A stretch of DNA of 64,000 bases from CAZYFH01 sp964646815 (GTDB lineage: Bacteria; Acidobacteriota; Vicinamibacteria; Vicinamibacterales; UBA8438). Positions 1 through 8,267 of this stretch are shown here, in pieces. Location: positions 1 to 64,000 of the forward strand of contig CAZYFH010000016.1 in the NCBI GenBank assembly GCA_964646815.1. The letters are read 5' to 3'. Within the stretch, counting starts at the first letter, position 1; the number at the start of each line of letters is the position of its first letter. A model generated the notes under the pieces. It saw nothing but the letters and a program-made list of their open reading frames with translations, was not told the origin of the DNA and did not search any database. Both the position numbers and the translations under genes were made by a program.

Positions 1-1
1 G

Positions 2-727
2 ATCTACCCCAACGGTGGGACGACCATTCCGGCGCGCTCGGCCTCGCAAGGCTTCCAAGACGGCGTCGACCTAGTCACTGCCGTTGCGGCGCATCCCGAG
101 ACCGGCGCGTTCCTGGCCCGCAAGCTGTACGCCTTTTTCGTCAACGAGAAAACGGTCCCCGACGAGAGGCTCGTCCAGCAATTGGCGGCAACGTACTACG
201 CGAGTGGGTTCGAGATGCGCGAGGTGGTGCGGCAGTTGCTCCGGGCACCTCACTTCCACGATCCAGCCAACCATTGGGCGCGGTACTCGTGGCCGGTGGT
301 GTTCGTGACGCGCTACCTCAAGGAAGTCGGCTGGGTCGGCTTCTCGGCAGATTCGGCATTCCACGCGATGGTCACGATGGGGCAGAAGCTGTTCTCGCCA
401 CCGACCGTGGCGGGCTGGTCTTTGGGGTCGGCGTGGTTCTCGACGAGCACGATGCTGTCGCGGATGAACTTCGCCGCGTGGCTCGCGTGGAACCAGCGGT
501 TTAATTTGCGCCCTGCGGCGCTGGCCGCCGCCCGGACGCCGGATGCGTTCCTCACCCACTACCTGGATCGGATCTCGGCGATGCCCTTCGACAAGTCTGG
601 CGTCGATGCGCTGCGCGCGTTCCTGACGGCAGACAGCCCTTGGACGGGATCCCAGCAGCAAGTGCTCGACAAGGGCGCTGGTCTCGCGCACCTGATCGGT
701 GCCTCCGGCGAGTATCAGTTTGTGTAA
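2..727 (+). CDS. DUF1800 family protein, C-terminal part (cut by window start)
   Basis: The reading frame is open from base 2 to the stop at 725-727, so the gene begins before the window. The visible 241 residues align by eye, almost end to end, with the C-terminal half of the complete DUF1800 protein at 11488-12960. Shared blocks are the AAHPETG..LARKLYAFFV stretch, the FARYSWPV-type segment, the LGSAWFSTSTMLSRMNFAA-like stretch and the identical ending GEYQFV (SEYQFV in the copy). DUF1800 proteins are large, probably exported proteins of unknown biochemistry that are usually encoded next to a DUF1501 protein. Here the DUF1501 gene follows 36 bp downstream on the same strand. Function is not established for the family; the operon partner supports the call. 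Confidence 0.9.
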   Translation: MYPNGGTTIPARSASQGFQDGVDLVTAVAAHPETGAFLARKLYAFFVNEKTVPDERLVQQLAATYYASGFEMREVVRQLLRAPHFHDPANHWARYSWPVVFVTRYLKEVGWVGFSADSAFHAMVTMGQKLFSPPTVAGWSLGSAWFSTSTMLSRMNFAAWLAWNQRFNLRPAALAAARTPDAFLTHYLDRISAMPFDKSGVDALRAFLTADSPWTGSQQQVLDKGAGLAHLIGASGEYQFV

Positions 728-763
728 CACGAAGCTCGGCGCTGACGGAGCGGGGACAGGAAC

Positions 764-2017
764 ATGGAGATATCCAGGCGCGGGTTCGTCAGAAGCAGTG
801 CGGCGGCCTTCACGATGGGCTTTGCTGCTCCAACATTTCTCGGTGACCTGGCGCGGGCACAGCAGGCGTCGGGACGAAGTCTCGTCGTGCTCTATCTCGG
901 TGGCGGGAACGACGCGCTCAGCTTTCTCGTGCCGTATACCGACGCCGCCTACCACGCCCGCCGGCCCACCCAGGCCGTCCCCGCGGACCGCGTGCTCCAG
1001 ATCGGCACTGATGGCGGTGGTAAGGCGCTGGGGCTGCATCCCAATCTGAGCGGCCTCAAGTCGATCTACGACGACGGGTGCCTCGCGCTGATTCAGCGGA
1101 CCGGTTACGCGAACGCCAGTCGATCGCATTTCCTCAGCGCCGACATCTGGTCGACCGCCGACCCTGACGCGCCGAACGGCTCCGGCTGGCTCGGTCGCTA
1201 CCTCGATACGCTGCCGACGCCGGTCGACCCGCTCTTCGCCTGGAACACCTCGTACGAGCTGCCGCGCACGCTGCTGTCGACGTCGGTCAGCGTGTCCTCG
1301 ATTCCCAGCCCGGAGGAATACGCATTCCATAGCCCGTCTGACGCGGCTCAGGCCCGGACTGCCACCACGACCATCGCCTCACACCTGCCACCCGCAGATC
1401 CGCACCTCTCGTTCGTCCATTCGACGACTCTGACGGCGATGGCCACGATCGACCGAGTGGCCACAGTCGGAGCGTATACGCCGTCAACGCCGTATCCCGA
1501 GACCGACCTGGGCGCGACGATGCAGGCCGTCGCGGGGGCGATCGCGACCGAGATCGGGACACAGGTCTACTGGGTGCAGACCGGGGGATACGACACCCAC
1601 GCGGGTCAGGACACCCTGGACGGGAGCTACGCGCAGTTGCTCACGACCCTCAACGGTGCCCTCTTCGCGTTTTATGCCGATCTCCGTAACCAGGGCCTTC
1701 TGGACGAAACGCTCGTAGTGCAGTTCTCGGAGTTCGGGCGCCGCGTCAGCGAGAACGGCAGCGCCGGCACCGATCATGGCGCGGGCGGGCTCATGATGGC
1801 CTTTGGCGGAAGGGTCGGCGGCGGGCTGTACGGCACCGCGGCCGCCTCGCTGGCCAACACGGACGAAAACCCCGATCTGGAGAACCAAGGGCGCGACGTC
1901 AAGTACCAAACCGATTTCCGGTCGGTTTACGCCCGTGTGATCGACGACTGGCTCGGCGTGGACTCGGTGCCGATTCTCGGCGGGGACTTCCGTAACGCCG
2001 CCGTCAACTTCGTGTGA
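764..2017 (+). CDS. DUF1501 family protein with Tat-like signal
   Basis: A 417-residue protein. The N-terminus has a twin-arginine motif (SRRGFVRSS, residues 4-12), a hydrophobic stretch and an A-R-A-Q cleavage region near residue 33, so export by Tat is likely. The body is DUF1501, a family with an alkaline-phosphatase/sulfatase-like fold. Typical features are the SGGNDAL-like segment (here LGGGNDALS, residues about 46-54), the THAGQ block after residue 270, and the FSEFGRRVSENGSAGTDHG stretch near the C-terminus that supplies presumed metal ligands. It forms a two-gene unit with the upstream DUF1800 gene. It closely resembles the minus-strand protein at 10117-11376, and both end in NFV/DFV. 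A purine-rich RBS (GGACAGGAAC) precedes the chosen ATG. The substrate is unknown. Confidence 0.9.
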   Translation: MEISRRGFVRSSAAAFTMGFAAPTFLGDLARAQQASGRSLVVLYLGGGNDALSFLVPYTDAAYHARRPTQAVPADRVLQIGTDGGGKALGLHPNLSGLKSIYDDGCLALIQRTGYANASRSHFLSADIWSTADPDAPNGSGWLGRYLDTLPTPVDPLFAWNTSYELPRTLLSTSVSVSSIPSPEEYAFHSPSDAAQARTATTTIASHLPPADPHLSFVHSTTLTAMATIDRVATVGAYTPSTPYPETDLGATMQAVAGAIATEIGTQVYWVQTGGYDTHAGQDTLDGSYAQLLTTLNGALFAFYADLRNQGLLDETLVVQFSEFGRRVSENGSAGTDHGAGGLMMAFGGRVGGGLYGTAAASLANTDENPDLENQGRDVKYQTDFRSVYARVIDDWLGVDSVPILGGDFRNAAVNFV

Positions 2018-2257
2018 TCGGGCATCTTGACCCGTCGACGACCAGTGCGCAGGCACGCAGTTTCTGAAGCAGCGACTCCGTCACCTCACCGCCCATCGGC
2101 GGGCGGCGGTACGGTTCTTTCGAAAATTGCTGAAGGGTCGTTGACAGAGAGCTCTGAAGATGATTCTCTGAGTCTGCGCGGAATCGCGCTGAGGACCGTT
2201 CGAACAATTCGCGAGGACCTACGCGCAAAAAGGCTCGATTGCCGAAAGAGAGGAAAC

Positions 2258-2836
2258 GTGCGAAGTCAGTTTGTCGTCGTGTACGGAATCGTGATCGCGG
2301 CCGTTATGGTGGCTACGGCGACACAGTCAAACATCGCTGGGAAATGGTACGGAACGGCCACCCCCAGTGGAGGGGGGACGCCGACCTCGTGGACCGTAAC
2401 GTTGGAGCAGGATGGGACCCAGGTGACAGGGTCGTATGTTGATGCCACAGGTACGACCGGTGAGGTCACGGGAACTCTATCCGAGAACCAGGGTGATTTC
2501 GTCATTCAATTCAGCGATATTGCTGCGATCACGGCGAGTTTTGTCTTCGACGATGACCAATGGACGATGTGTACTTATAGTGTCAATTCCCAACCGTCGA
2601 CCGTCCTTGACTCGCTCGACGAAGACAGTAACGGAAAGATTAGTGCGAGCGAAGCGCCCGATGAGATGAAACAAGGTTTTGCGTTCATTGACAGCAACGG
2701 TGACGGCGGGATCGATCTCGAAGAACTCACGACCATTCTTGAGTTCCTGGCCTCGCAAACCGGTTCGGCGGAGAACGGCACCTGTGCGGCGACACGTACC
2801 CAACCCGCCGTCCCCGTGGAACCGCCCGCCAGCTAG
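2258..2836 (+). CDS. Secreted protein with two EF-hand calcium-binding loops
   Basis: The frame is open further upstream, but a GTG at 2258 with AGAGAGG eight bases ahead starts a good signal peptide (a hydrophobic run ending near TATATQS), giving 192 residues. After the signal comes a beta-rich domain of about 90 residues beginning IAGKWYGTATP, reminiscent of small lipocalin-like domains that measure product versus background. The C-terminal third holds two canonical EF-hand loops, DEDSNGKISASE and DSNGDGGIDLEE, each with Asp/Asn/Ser at positions 1, 3 and 5, Gly at 6 and Glu at 12. Calcium binding is therefore likely; the biological role is unknown. It follows the DUF1501 gene by 240 bp and may be independently transcribed. 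The start choice is moderately certain. Confidence 0.75.
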   Translation: MRSQFVVVYGIVIAAVMVATATQSNIAGKWYGTATPSGGGTPTSWTVTLEQDGTQVTGSYVDATGTTGEVTGTLSENQGDFVIQFSDIAAITASFVFDDDQWTMCTYSVNSQPSTVLDSLDEDSNGKISASEAPDEMKQGFAFIDSNGDGGIDLEELTTILEFLASQTGSAENGTCAATRTQPAVPVEPPAS

Positions 2837-2870
2837 CGGTAGGGTCGGCTACAGCCGCATCGTCGTGGTG

Positions 2871-3053
2871 GTGGACGACTGCGATGGTGGACTGCGTCTG
2901 AGGATCGACTTGACCGATCGCCAACAACCTCAATTTCCCGTCGACGTGGGTGTTGCCATAGACGTGAGCCTCGGCCTTGCGCTCAACAACATCCTTCTTG
3001 GTGTCGCCTTTGGTGTTTTGATTGGAGCTGGGCCGACTGCAGCGTCGAAGTAG
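2871..3053 (+). other. Possible remnant of a small glycine-rich membrane protein
   Basis: The plus-strand frame ending at TAG 3051-3053 encodes a Gly/Ala/Leu/Val-rich tail (a VSLGLALNNILLGVAFGVLIG-type pattern) that looks like the glycine-zipper membrane segment of small membrane proteins. No convincing start codon or RBS is present; only GTG codons at 2865-2871 are available. It may be a decayed gene or chance. The rest of 2837-3140 shows nothing I can support. Confidence 0.25.
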
Positions 3054-3139
3054 CCCAACGCCTCGCCCGCGAGTGGGTTGCCGCGCACCCGCGCATTGAA
3101 CCCCCTGCCAGCCATTGGCCGTCGACTGCGAAATTTCTT

Positions 3140-3872
3140 CTAGAGGTGCGGCGAGCATTCCCGATGCGTGACAGGTCTGGCACATCAGCTTCGTCTCCGT
3201 GCGTGCCGAGGGGTGTCCTTCCGTTGCCGCGCGCGATTCGCGTACGGCGTACCCGGAAGAAGTGCCAGTATCCGGTCGAGCTGCACCGGAACCTCGTCGT
3301 CGCGTCCGGTGCGCTAAGCGCTCTGCGTGACCCCAGACAGCACTTCGCCCTTGTGATGGACCGGAAGCTGCTCGATCACGGGTCCTTGCATCCTCCACAA
3401 CTGTTGTTTGGCGTGGTAGGCCCGCTCCCAACCTGCCGCGCGTTCCGCCTCGGGCGGCCGGTCGGCCAGTTCCGCCTGTGAACTGCCCGTGATGGCAAAT
3501 ACCGCATCCGAGTCCGGGCCCAAACTGATCGCTCCTGTAAAGAGATCGAGAGCGCGACCGTAGTGCTGCCGGAACTATTCTCGCTGGATGGCTTCGTTTG
3601 CCAACGCTGCACGTGTCAGCGCCGCACTTCCCTCCCAGGCGAGTAAGGCGGGACGGTCGACGGCCCGTCTCGCCAGCAACAGCGTAAGGTTCTTCTCCGC
3701 ACGCGCCAGCTTGACCAGGTCGCTACGGAGGAAGCCCGCGAAGACGTTCTTCCTGACGAGTGTGTTAACAGTCAGGCGGGGGTCTGCAATCGGACGTTCT
3801 GGCTACTTACTGGGCAGGGGAAGCCAACGAGAACGTGACGAAGAAGCCAAGGACCGCCAGAGATTGTTTCAT
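3140..3872 (-). pseudogene. Decayed TPR-type exported protein with C-terminal CxxCH
   Basis: On the minus strand an ATG at 3872 begins a clean signal peptide (MKQSLAVLGFF...SLASPAQ) that runs straight into TAA. Homologous coding sequence then continues in another frame: VNTLVRKNVFAGF, LLAWEGSAALTRAAL, an internal TAG, then LGPDSDAVFAITGS and a segment ending EVLSGVTQSA. It changes frame again at a LDRILALLPGTPYANRARQ block and once more to reach CQTCHASG. From memory this order matches a common acidobacterial exported protein: F-FAG segment, helical repeats, LPGT-YA-RA block, terminal CxxCH. At least two stops and two frameshifts make it a pseudogene. The family's function is not known to me. 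Confidence 0.7.
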
Positions 3873-3946
3873 GTGGGAAACGTATCATGACTCGCGGAGG
3901 TCCGAGTATACACAGTGCTAGCCCCGTACGCGGCCACTGAGCGACT

Positions 3947-5227
3947 TCAACATGATCCTCTTTGGCCTGAGGCAGTGCCAGCCTCGAGCCGACCGGAGAC
4001 GTGGAGACCCCATGCGAGCCCCACGTGCGCTGGAAGAGCCACGGCGAAGAACATGGCGTTCTGGTGCTGCGATGCCGGAACGATCTGCCAGAGCAGACCC
4101 AGAACGCCGACGCCGGCAATCGTGAGCGAGAGACCGCGAGCATAGGGTAGGCACGCCGGCCGTGCGGAAGCGAACGGGAGCACTACACCGAGCGCCAGCA
4201 GGATCGGGTTGAAGAGGAAGAGGTTTTCGTTCCAGGACGCGAACGCATGGTCCGTGAAGAGGAGCAGGACGAGGATCAGTCCCAGTACCCCGCCGAGCAT
4301 CACCCAGGCTACTGCGATCGCAACGACACCACCACGGAGCAGGGTCGCGGTTCGCTCGCGATCGGCCCCAACGGCCGAAAGCGTCCCACCGAGGATCAGC
4401 CCCACGATCAGGTAAATGACAAGCCAGCGCGGCGCCGCGTTAGGCTCTTCGGCGCGGTTGGCTTCAACGGTCTCCTCAGCGATCACCAGCGGCCTGGACC
4501 TACCCGCTCCATCGGCGATCGAGATGCCCCGTAGTTCGTCCCGGAGTGCCAGCGGAAGAAACATTTCCTCCCAGACGGTGATCGCCGCATCGGTGGGTGT
4601 GCCGAGAAGGAAATCCATACCCGTGTATATGAGAGGATCGACCTGGGTCAGCCGTCTCGTGTTATCACGGTAGGTTCGACCGGTCTCCACCTGCTTGAAC
4701 GCGGAGCGCAACATGCCGTCGAGTACTTCGTCCAGAAGGTCCCGAACCCTCGTAGAGCAGTTGTCAGTGAAGTACTGGTACAGGTAATCTCGATTTCCAG
4801 GACGCGCGTTGGCATCGGCTAACTCACGAAGCTCGATCTTCTGTGCCGGCGTGAGGTCGAGTTCCTGAAGAACCACTTCACGATTGGCCCGCGCGTACCC
4901 GTCGACCATCGCCGCCGTTGGAAAAACCTCCATCCGATATAGCATGCGTCCTTGAAGAAAGCGGGGGATGAAGTCGATCTGCGCGAAGTCAAAAATTCCC
5001 CAGTTGTATGAGATGTCGCGCCCGGTCCGGGTGTTCTCTACGCGGATCGCGTTGTGTCCGTATCGCTCCCATACCGCGTCACCTGGACCCGCGGTAACGA
5101 GCCACACGCGCAGGTCGTCGCCCTCTCTCGCGTGCGCGTCGGCAATCGCCGTCTCCTGTGCGTACGCGCCCATCGCCGGCGAACTGATGAGCGTGAGCGA
5201 AAACAAGAAAGTGTGAAGCCAGCGCAT
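3947..5227 (-). CDS. DUF4105 domain membrane protein
   Basis: A 426-residue protein with an N-terminal signal peptide (residues 1-23, ending AYAQ). Residues about 35-240 form a DUF4105-like domain. Recognisable features are the GDAVWERYGHNAIRV motif, YNWGIFDF, the FLQGRMLYRM stretch, and YQYFTDNCSTRVRDLLD with a likely catalytic Cys in the NCSTR motif. The GHNA-type His and NCST Cys suggest a papain-like arrangement, an inference from related lipoprotein-processing domains. The C-terminal 150 residues contain four predicted transmembrane helices (starting near LVIYLIVGLILGG). The domain is therefore anchored in a membrane with the catalytic part outside the cytoplasm. No operon partner is visible: upstream lies the AT-rich patch and downstream the decayed TPR gene. 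Confidence 0.8.
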   Translation of the reverse strand: MRWLHTFLFSLTLISSPAMGAYAQETAIADAHAREGDDLRVWLVTAGPGDAVWERYGHNAIRVENTRTGRDISYNWGIFDFAQIDFIPRFLQGRMLYRMEVFPTAAMVDGYARANREVVLQELDLTPAQKIELRELADANARPGNRDYLYQYFTDNCSTRVRDLLDEVLDGMLRSAFKQVETGRTYRDNTRRLTQVDPLIYTGMDFLLGTPTDAAITVWEEMFLPLALRDELRGISIADGAGRSRPLVIAEETVEANRAEEPNAAPRWLVIYLIVGLILGGTLSAVGADRERTATLLRGGVVAIAVAWVMLGGVLGLILVLLLFTDHAFASWNENLFLFNPILLALGVVLPFASARPACLPYARGLSLTIAGVGVLGLLWQIVPASQHQNAMFFAVALPAHVGLAWGLHVSGRLEAGTASGQRGSC

Positions 5228-6083
5228 CTTCAGTGTCTACGTCGCCAAGCCTGATGCGACCGATTTGTTTTGCATGTAACAGTTTTCCTTTTCTTATTTC
5301 AGATAACTATAACTTAACACAAAGAAATCCCACCAATAATTGTCCAAACAACATCATCCCAGTCAAACGTTCCATAGGGTGACATTATTCGCACACACTC
5401 CTATCCAATTAGGCCAACCATTGATATGACCGATGACGAATAGAAATTCGTCTTCACCAAAAACGAATCTTTTTTGAATGTCTCTGGTATCGTAAAGTAG
5501 AACAGTGGGGGCAGCTCAACTCCAGGGAACAAGTAGGACGAATCCCAAACATGTAATTTATTTGGTACTTATCAGTAGAAACGTGTGGCCTTATGTAGTC
5601 TTGAACTAGGTAGTAGAGAATTATTGTTGAACCACAAATTACAAACAAAATTAATTGTCTATTACTTTTCATTTCATTCAACTGGAAAGAGTGCCCCCAC
5701 CACTCTGGGTCGTCTCTAAATGTGCCGAACACGAGAGCTTCTTGCGCCGTCACAACTTTGTGATACTTCTCGAAGTAATGACACATTGTTCACGGGTTTC
5801 CTAGGCCGTGGTCAATGACCGACTCTCGCGCCGCCGGCCTACCGTCGATTGGTTGAACAGCACCCCACCTAGCGCTAGTCGTACACCGCCCATGTCGCCT
5901 CGATATTCGATGCATCGCTTGTTGTTGAATGACTAGGACGTTCAGTGTTGTGGTGTTAACCGCATGAATGCTCTAAACTTCCGGTGGGACGTCTCGCACC
6001 CACGTGACCCGAAACCCCCATTCTTCTTGAACTGTCTGAGAACCCGCAATGCGCCACACAATTCTCGAGGTCGATTAGATTCA
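5228..6083. other. AT-rich intergenic patch
   Basis: From about 5260 to 5760 the base composition becomes conspicuously A+T-rich compared with everything around it, with long A/T runs. It holds one small plausible gene (5454-5672, minus strand). The remaining part, 5787-6083, returns towards normal composition and should carry the promoter of the phosphatase gene at 6084. I see no tRNA, integrase or terminal repeats here. Confidence 0.6.
5454..5672 (-). CDS. Small hypothetical membrane protein in AT-rich patch
   Basis: A 72-residue product if the ATG at 5672 is used; the frame is open to another ATG at 5786 (110 residues). The shorter start gives a lysine-containing N-terminus followed directly by one hydrophobic helix (LILFVICGSTIILYYLV), then a soluble tail with three cysteines (two in a SCPHCS motif) and a basic end. 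The codons are A/T-rich, unlike all neighbours, which suggests acquisition from another source. I do not recognise the protein. It could also be non-coding, because stops are rarer than expected only over a short distance. The SCPHCS pair could bind a metal or form a disulfide. Confidence 0.35.
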   Translation of the reverse strand: MKSNRQLILFVICGSTIILYYLVQDYIRPHVSTDKYQINYMFGIRPTCSLELSCPHCSTLRYQRHSKKIRFW

Positions 6084-7376
6084 ATGTCCGACACCTCAAA
6101 TGCGGAAATCGCCGTGACGGACAGCACATTGACAGGGCCGACCACGAAGGTTGATGCGGCTGCTATTCAAGCTGCGCGCGTTATGGTCGAGGCGTTCAAT
6201 CTTGCGATCGACGCAAGTGACACGACGATTCTAAATGGCATTCTCGATGGTCTTGTTTCATTGGTCGACCACGATGCAGTTGGGGTCTATATCGTTGACC
6301 CAACTGGGAAGAAGGTTCGGCATAGCCTCATGCGTGGGTGCCCGAATCCCTTGCCAGAGTTGCTGGCGCCGTTCGATCAACGTGGCGTGCTTGGTGACGT
6401 GTTGACAAGTGGTCACTCTACCTCGCTGACCAAACGGCCGGTGGTGTGCGAAGGACGGGAGAGCGCGCAATCGCGGCTGATCGTACCGCTAATCGGGTTT
6501 CGAGGGCGTGTGCGTGGGGCGATTGACCTCTGGTCGGACAAACCGGGTGGGTATGACGAGCAGGCCGCAACCATTGTCGGCATCTACGCGACCGCCGTGG
6601 CCGCAATGGTTGAGAGAGCTCGTCTTTACGCGGAAATTGATGACAAACGCCAACTTGATCGAGAGTTCGCGCTCGCGCGGAACGTCATGGAGGACCTGCT
6701 GCCGAAGAATACCCCGAGTCTGGCTGGTTTCGATGTCGCGGGTGCGCTCGATGCATCGCGCGCTGTTGGCGGAGACTATTACGAGTTTATTCCGCTTGGT
6801 GAAGATCGCTGGGGCGTAGTGATTGCTGATGTTGTGGGAAAGGGAATTGCCGCAGCATTGCTCGTTGCCGCTACTCGGGCGTCGATTTCTTCGCTCGTTG
6901 GGCATGATCTAGCTATGCGAGCCGTGATGCGGCGCGCAAATCGCTTCTTCAACGAGTCAGTCGAAGAGGGTCGACACGTCACGCTTTTCTATATGGTGCT
7001 AGACGTTCGGGCGAAACGCTTACTGTATGTCAACGCGGGGCACGTACCGCCGGTGCTTGTACGAGCGAATGGCCAAGTCGAATTATTGGAAGAAGGCGGC
7101 GTACCACTCGGCTTGTTCAAGAACCCCCGCTATCTCGAAGGGCACTCCCTACTAAAGCCGGGTGACCGGCTTGCGCTCTACACCGATGGGATTGTGGAAC
7201 CGATGAATGCGGTAGGCGAGGAGTTCGGTCTGGGGCGTTTAACCAAGTTACTCCAACAGGCTGGGGACGCGAGTGCGACTGAAATCTGTAGCAGGGTAAT
7301 GCAGGAGGTTCGTCGTTTCGGGGTCGGTGCCTCGCAAGACGACCGCACTCTGGTCGTCATTAGATCGACGTCGTGA
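6084..7376 (+). CDS. GAF domain PP2C-type (SpoIIE/RsbU-like) serine phosphatase
   Basis: The frame is open from 5964, but the ATG at 6084 begins the conserved protein (430 residues). Residues about 30-185 resemble a GAF sensor domain (VGVYIVDPTGKKVRH, SRLIVPLIGFRGRVRGAIDLW). A helical linker follows, with the LARNVMEDLLPK signature that leads into SpoIIE phosphatases. Residues about 215-428 are the PP2C catalytic domain, with metal-binding aspartates in AVGGDYYEF, IADVVGKG and YTDGIVEP. Such proteins dephosphorylate anti-anti-sigma (STAS) partners and so switch on sigma-factor or other partner-switching output in response to a ligand or redox signal. No STAS or anti-sigma kinase gene is visible nearby, so the partner must lie elsewhere. 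The enzyme lacks membrane segments and is likely cytoplasmic. Confidence 0.88.
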   Translation: MSDTSNAEIAVTDSTLTGPTTKVDAAAIQAARVMVEAFNLAIDASDTTILNGILDGLVSLVDHDAVGVYIVDPTGKKVRHSLMRGCPNPLPELLAPFDQRGVLGDVLTSGHSTSLTKRPVVCEGRESAQSRLIVPLIGFRGRVRGAIDLWSDKPGGYDEQAATIVGIYATAVAAMVERARLYAEIDDKRQLDREFALARNVMEDLLPKNTPSLAGFDVAGALDASRAVGGDYYEFIPLGEDRWGVVIADVVGKGIAAALLVAATRASISSLVGHDLAMRAVMRRANRFFNESVEEGRHVTLFYMVLDVRAKRLLYVNAGHVPPVLVRANGQVELLEEGGVPLGLFKNPRYLEGHSLLKPGDRLALYTDGIVEPMNAVGEEFGLGRLTKLLQQAGDASATEICSRVMQEVRRFGVGASQDDRTLVVIRSTS

Positions 7377-7661
7377 CCGGCCGAGGTGTGGACCCACTCG
7401 ACATCAACGCAACCTTTGCGCAACCACCGTCGCTCCCTCGAGCGCGCGGAATCCACGTAAGTCGCTGAAAAGAAGTGGCGAGCCGCCAGGGACTCGAACT
7501 ACAAATCCGCAGATTGAGAGTCGTGAGGAAGATGGTCAATAGCTTTTTTTTCTGAGGATTTCTTGACCCCAGGTGTGCGTCAGAATGCAGGAGACGGCAC
7601 CCTGACCCAACCAAGTGAGAGCAACAGATCTAGATCACACGGGACAGCAGATTGTTCTCGA
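7377..7661. other. Intergenic stretch with no supported gene
   Basis: No credible coding frame. Around 7480-7540 the minus strand contains a tRNA-like 3' end (GTTCGAGTCCC followed by a GGCGGCTCGCCA-like string), but it cannot be folded into a T-arm and lacks the 5' half, so it is not called as a tRNA. An 8-T run lies at 7544-7551 without a preceding hairpin. Confidence 0.4.
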
Positions 7662-7683
7662 GTGATGCATTACGTTGCATCAC
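7662..7683. promoter_or_regulatory. Perfect 8-bp inverted repeat, candidate operator
   Basis: The arms GTGATGCA (7662-7669) and TGCATCAC (7676-7683) are perfect complements around a 6-bp spacer TTACGT. It lies 17 bp before the remnant of a ribbon-helix-helix gene. Operators of that family are short palindromes near their own start, so this may be the autoregulatory site of the decayed gene. Function is inferred only from position and symmetry. Confidence 0.4.
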
Positions 7684-7699
7684 AATGTAGGCATGCATC

Positions 7700-7845
7700 G
7701 CCCTCGAACCCACCACCTTCCGGCTCGACGCCGAACTCCTCGCCAGGTTGCGTACGATCACGGTTCGTGACGGGATCCCGGCCACCAAGTAGGCACGCCG
7801 CGCTATCCAGGACTGGCTGCGGGCCAGGGGCATCCGGATCCAGCT
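7700..7845 (+). pseudogene. Remnant of ribbon-helix-helix DNA-binding protein
   Basis: In one frame this reads LEPTTFRLDAELLARLRT, then RDGIPATK, an in-frame TAG, and ARRAIQDWLRARGI. This is the pattern of CopG/Arc-like ribbon-helix-helix proteins: a TTFRLD beta strand followed by two helices ending AI.DWL...G. The proper start codon is lost (the upstream ATG is in another frame) and the internal stop splits the second helix. It sits 46 bp before a serine-recombinase remnant, an arrangement typical of small mobile units in which the RHH protein controls the recombinase. Clearly non-functional as it stands. Confidence 0.6.
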
Positions 7846-7890
7846 GAACACGAGTAACGGCCGTTCGCGCCGCCAGAGGAGCACGTTGCG

Positions 7891-8206
7891 ATGATCGCGG
7901 CGACCTACGGGCGTAAGAGCACTGAGCAGACCGGCGTGGCTGACCACGAGAAGTCGGTCACTTGCCAGGTGTGACTTGGCTATCGTCTACGCGGTCGGGA
8001 AGGGGTGGACGGTCAACACCGATGGCATCTACACCGACGACGGCATCTCGGGGGCGGAATTTTCCAACCGGCCCAACTTTCTCCGACTCATGAACGTTTT
8101 CACGCCGACGCTGCCGTTCCAGTTCCTCATCATGAGCGAGGAATCATGCTTGGGACGGGAAGCCATCGAGACGGCCTTTGCCCTCAAGAAACTCCTCACG
8201 GCGAGG
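7891..8206 (+). pseudogene. Truncated, frameshifted serine recombinase (resolvase/invertase family)
   Basis: The ATG at 7891 starts ATYGRKSTEQTGVADHEKSV, the catalytic-serine beginning of large serine recombinases (Y.RKST), and stops at a TGA after 27 codons. The homologous sequence continues in another frame from about 7978: VYAVGKGWTV, TDDGISGAEFSNRPNFLRL and MSEESCLGREAIETAFALKKLL. These are the conserved D-G-SG and SE.SRLGR blocks of the resolvase catalytic domain. Homology ends abruptly near 8206 and the DNA-binding half is absent. With the RHH remnant upstream, this is the vestige of a site-specific integrating element. The next block (8268-8450) belongs to an unrelated kinase gene, so a deletion joined the two. 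Confidence 0.75.
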
Positions 8207-8267
8207 GGGGTTGAGCCTCGAGGGGACTCAAATATCGTCCATCGTCTCGCGGGGCCGGTGGTTGAGA

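Noticed and set aside
71..1330. Long minus-strand open frame opposite the DUF1800/DUF1501 genes
   Set aside because: It is rich in Arg, His and Val with no domain or signal, runs across two well-recognised genes and their gap, and is the typical shadow of GC-rich coding DNA.
7470..7545. tRNA-like 3' end on the minus strand with GTTCGAGTCCC
   Set aside because: The bases before the loop cannot pair with those after it to make a T-arm, and no anticodon arm or 5' half fits. At most it is a relic of an attachment site.
7544..7551. Eight-T run as a terminator of the phosphatase gene
   Set aside because: No hairpin precedes it, and it lies 170 bp after the stop codon.
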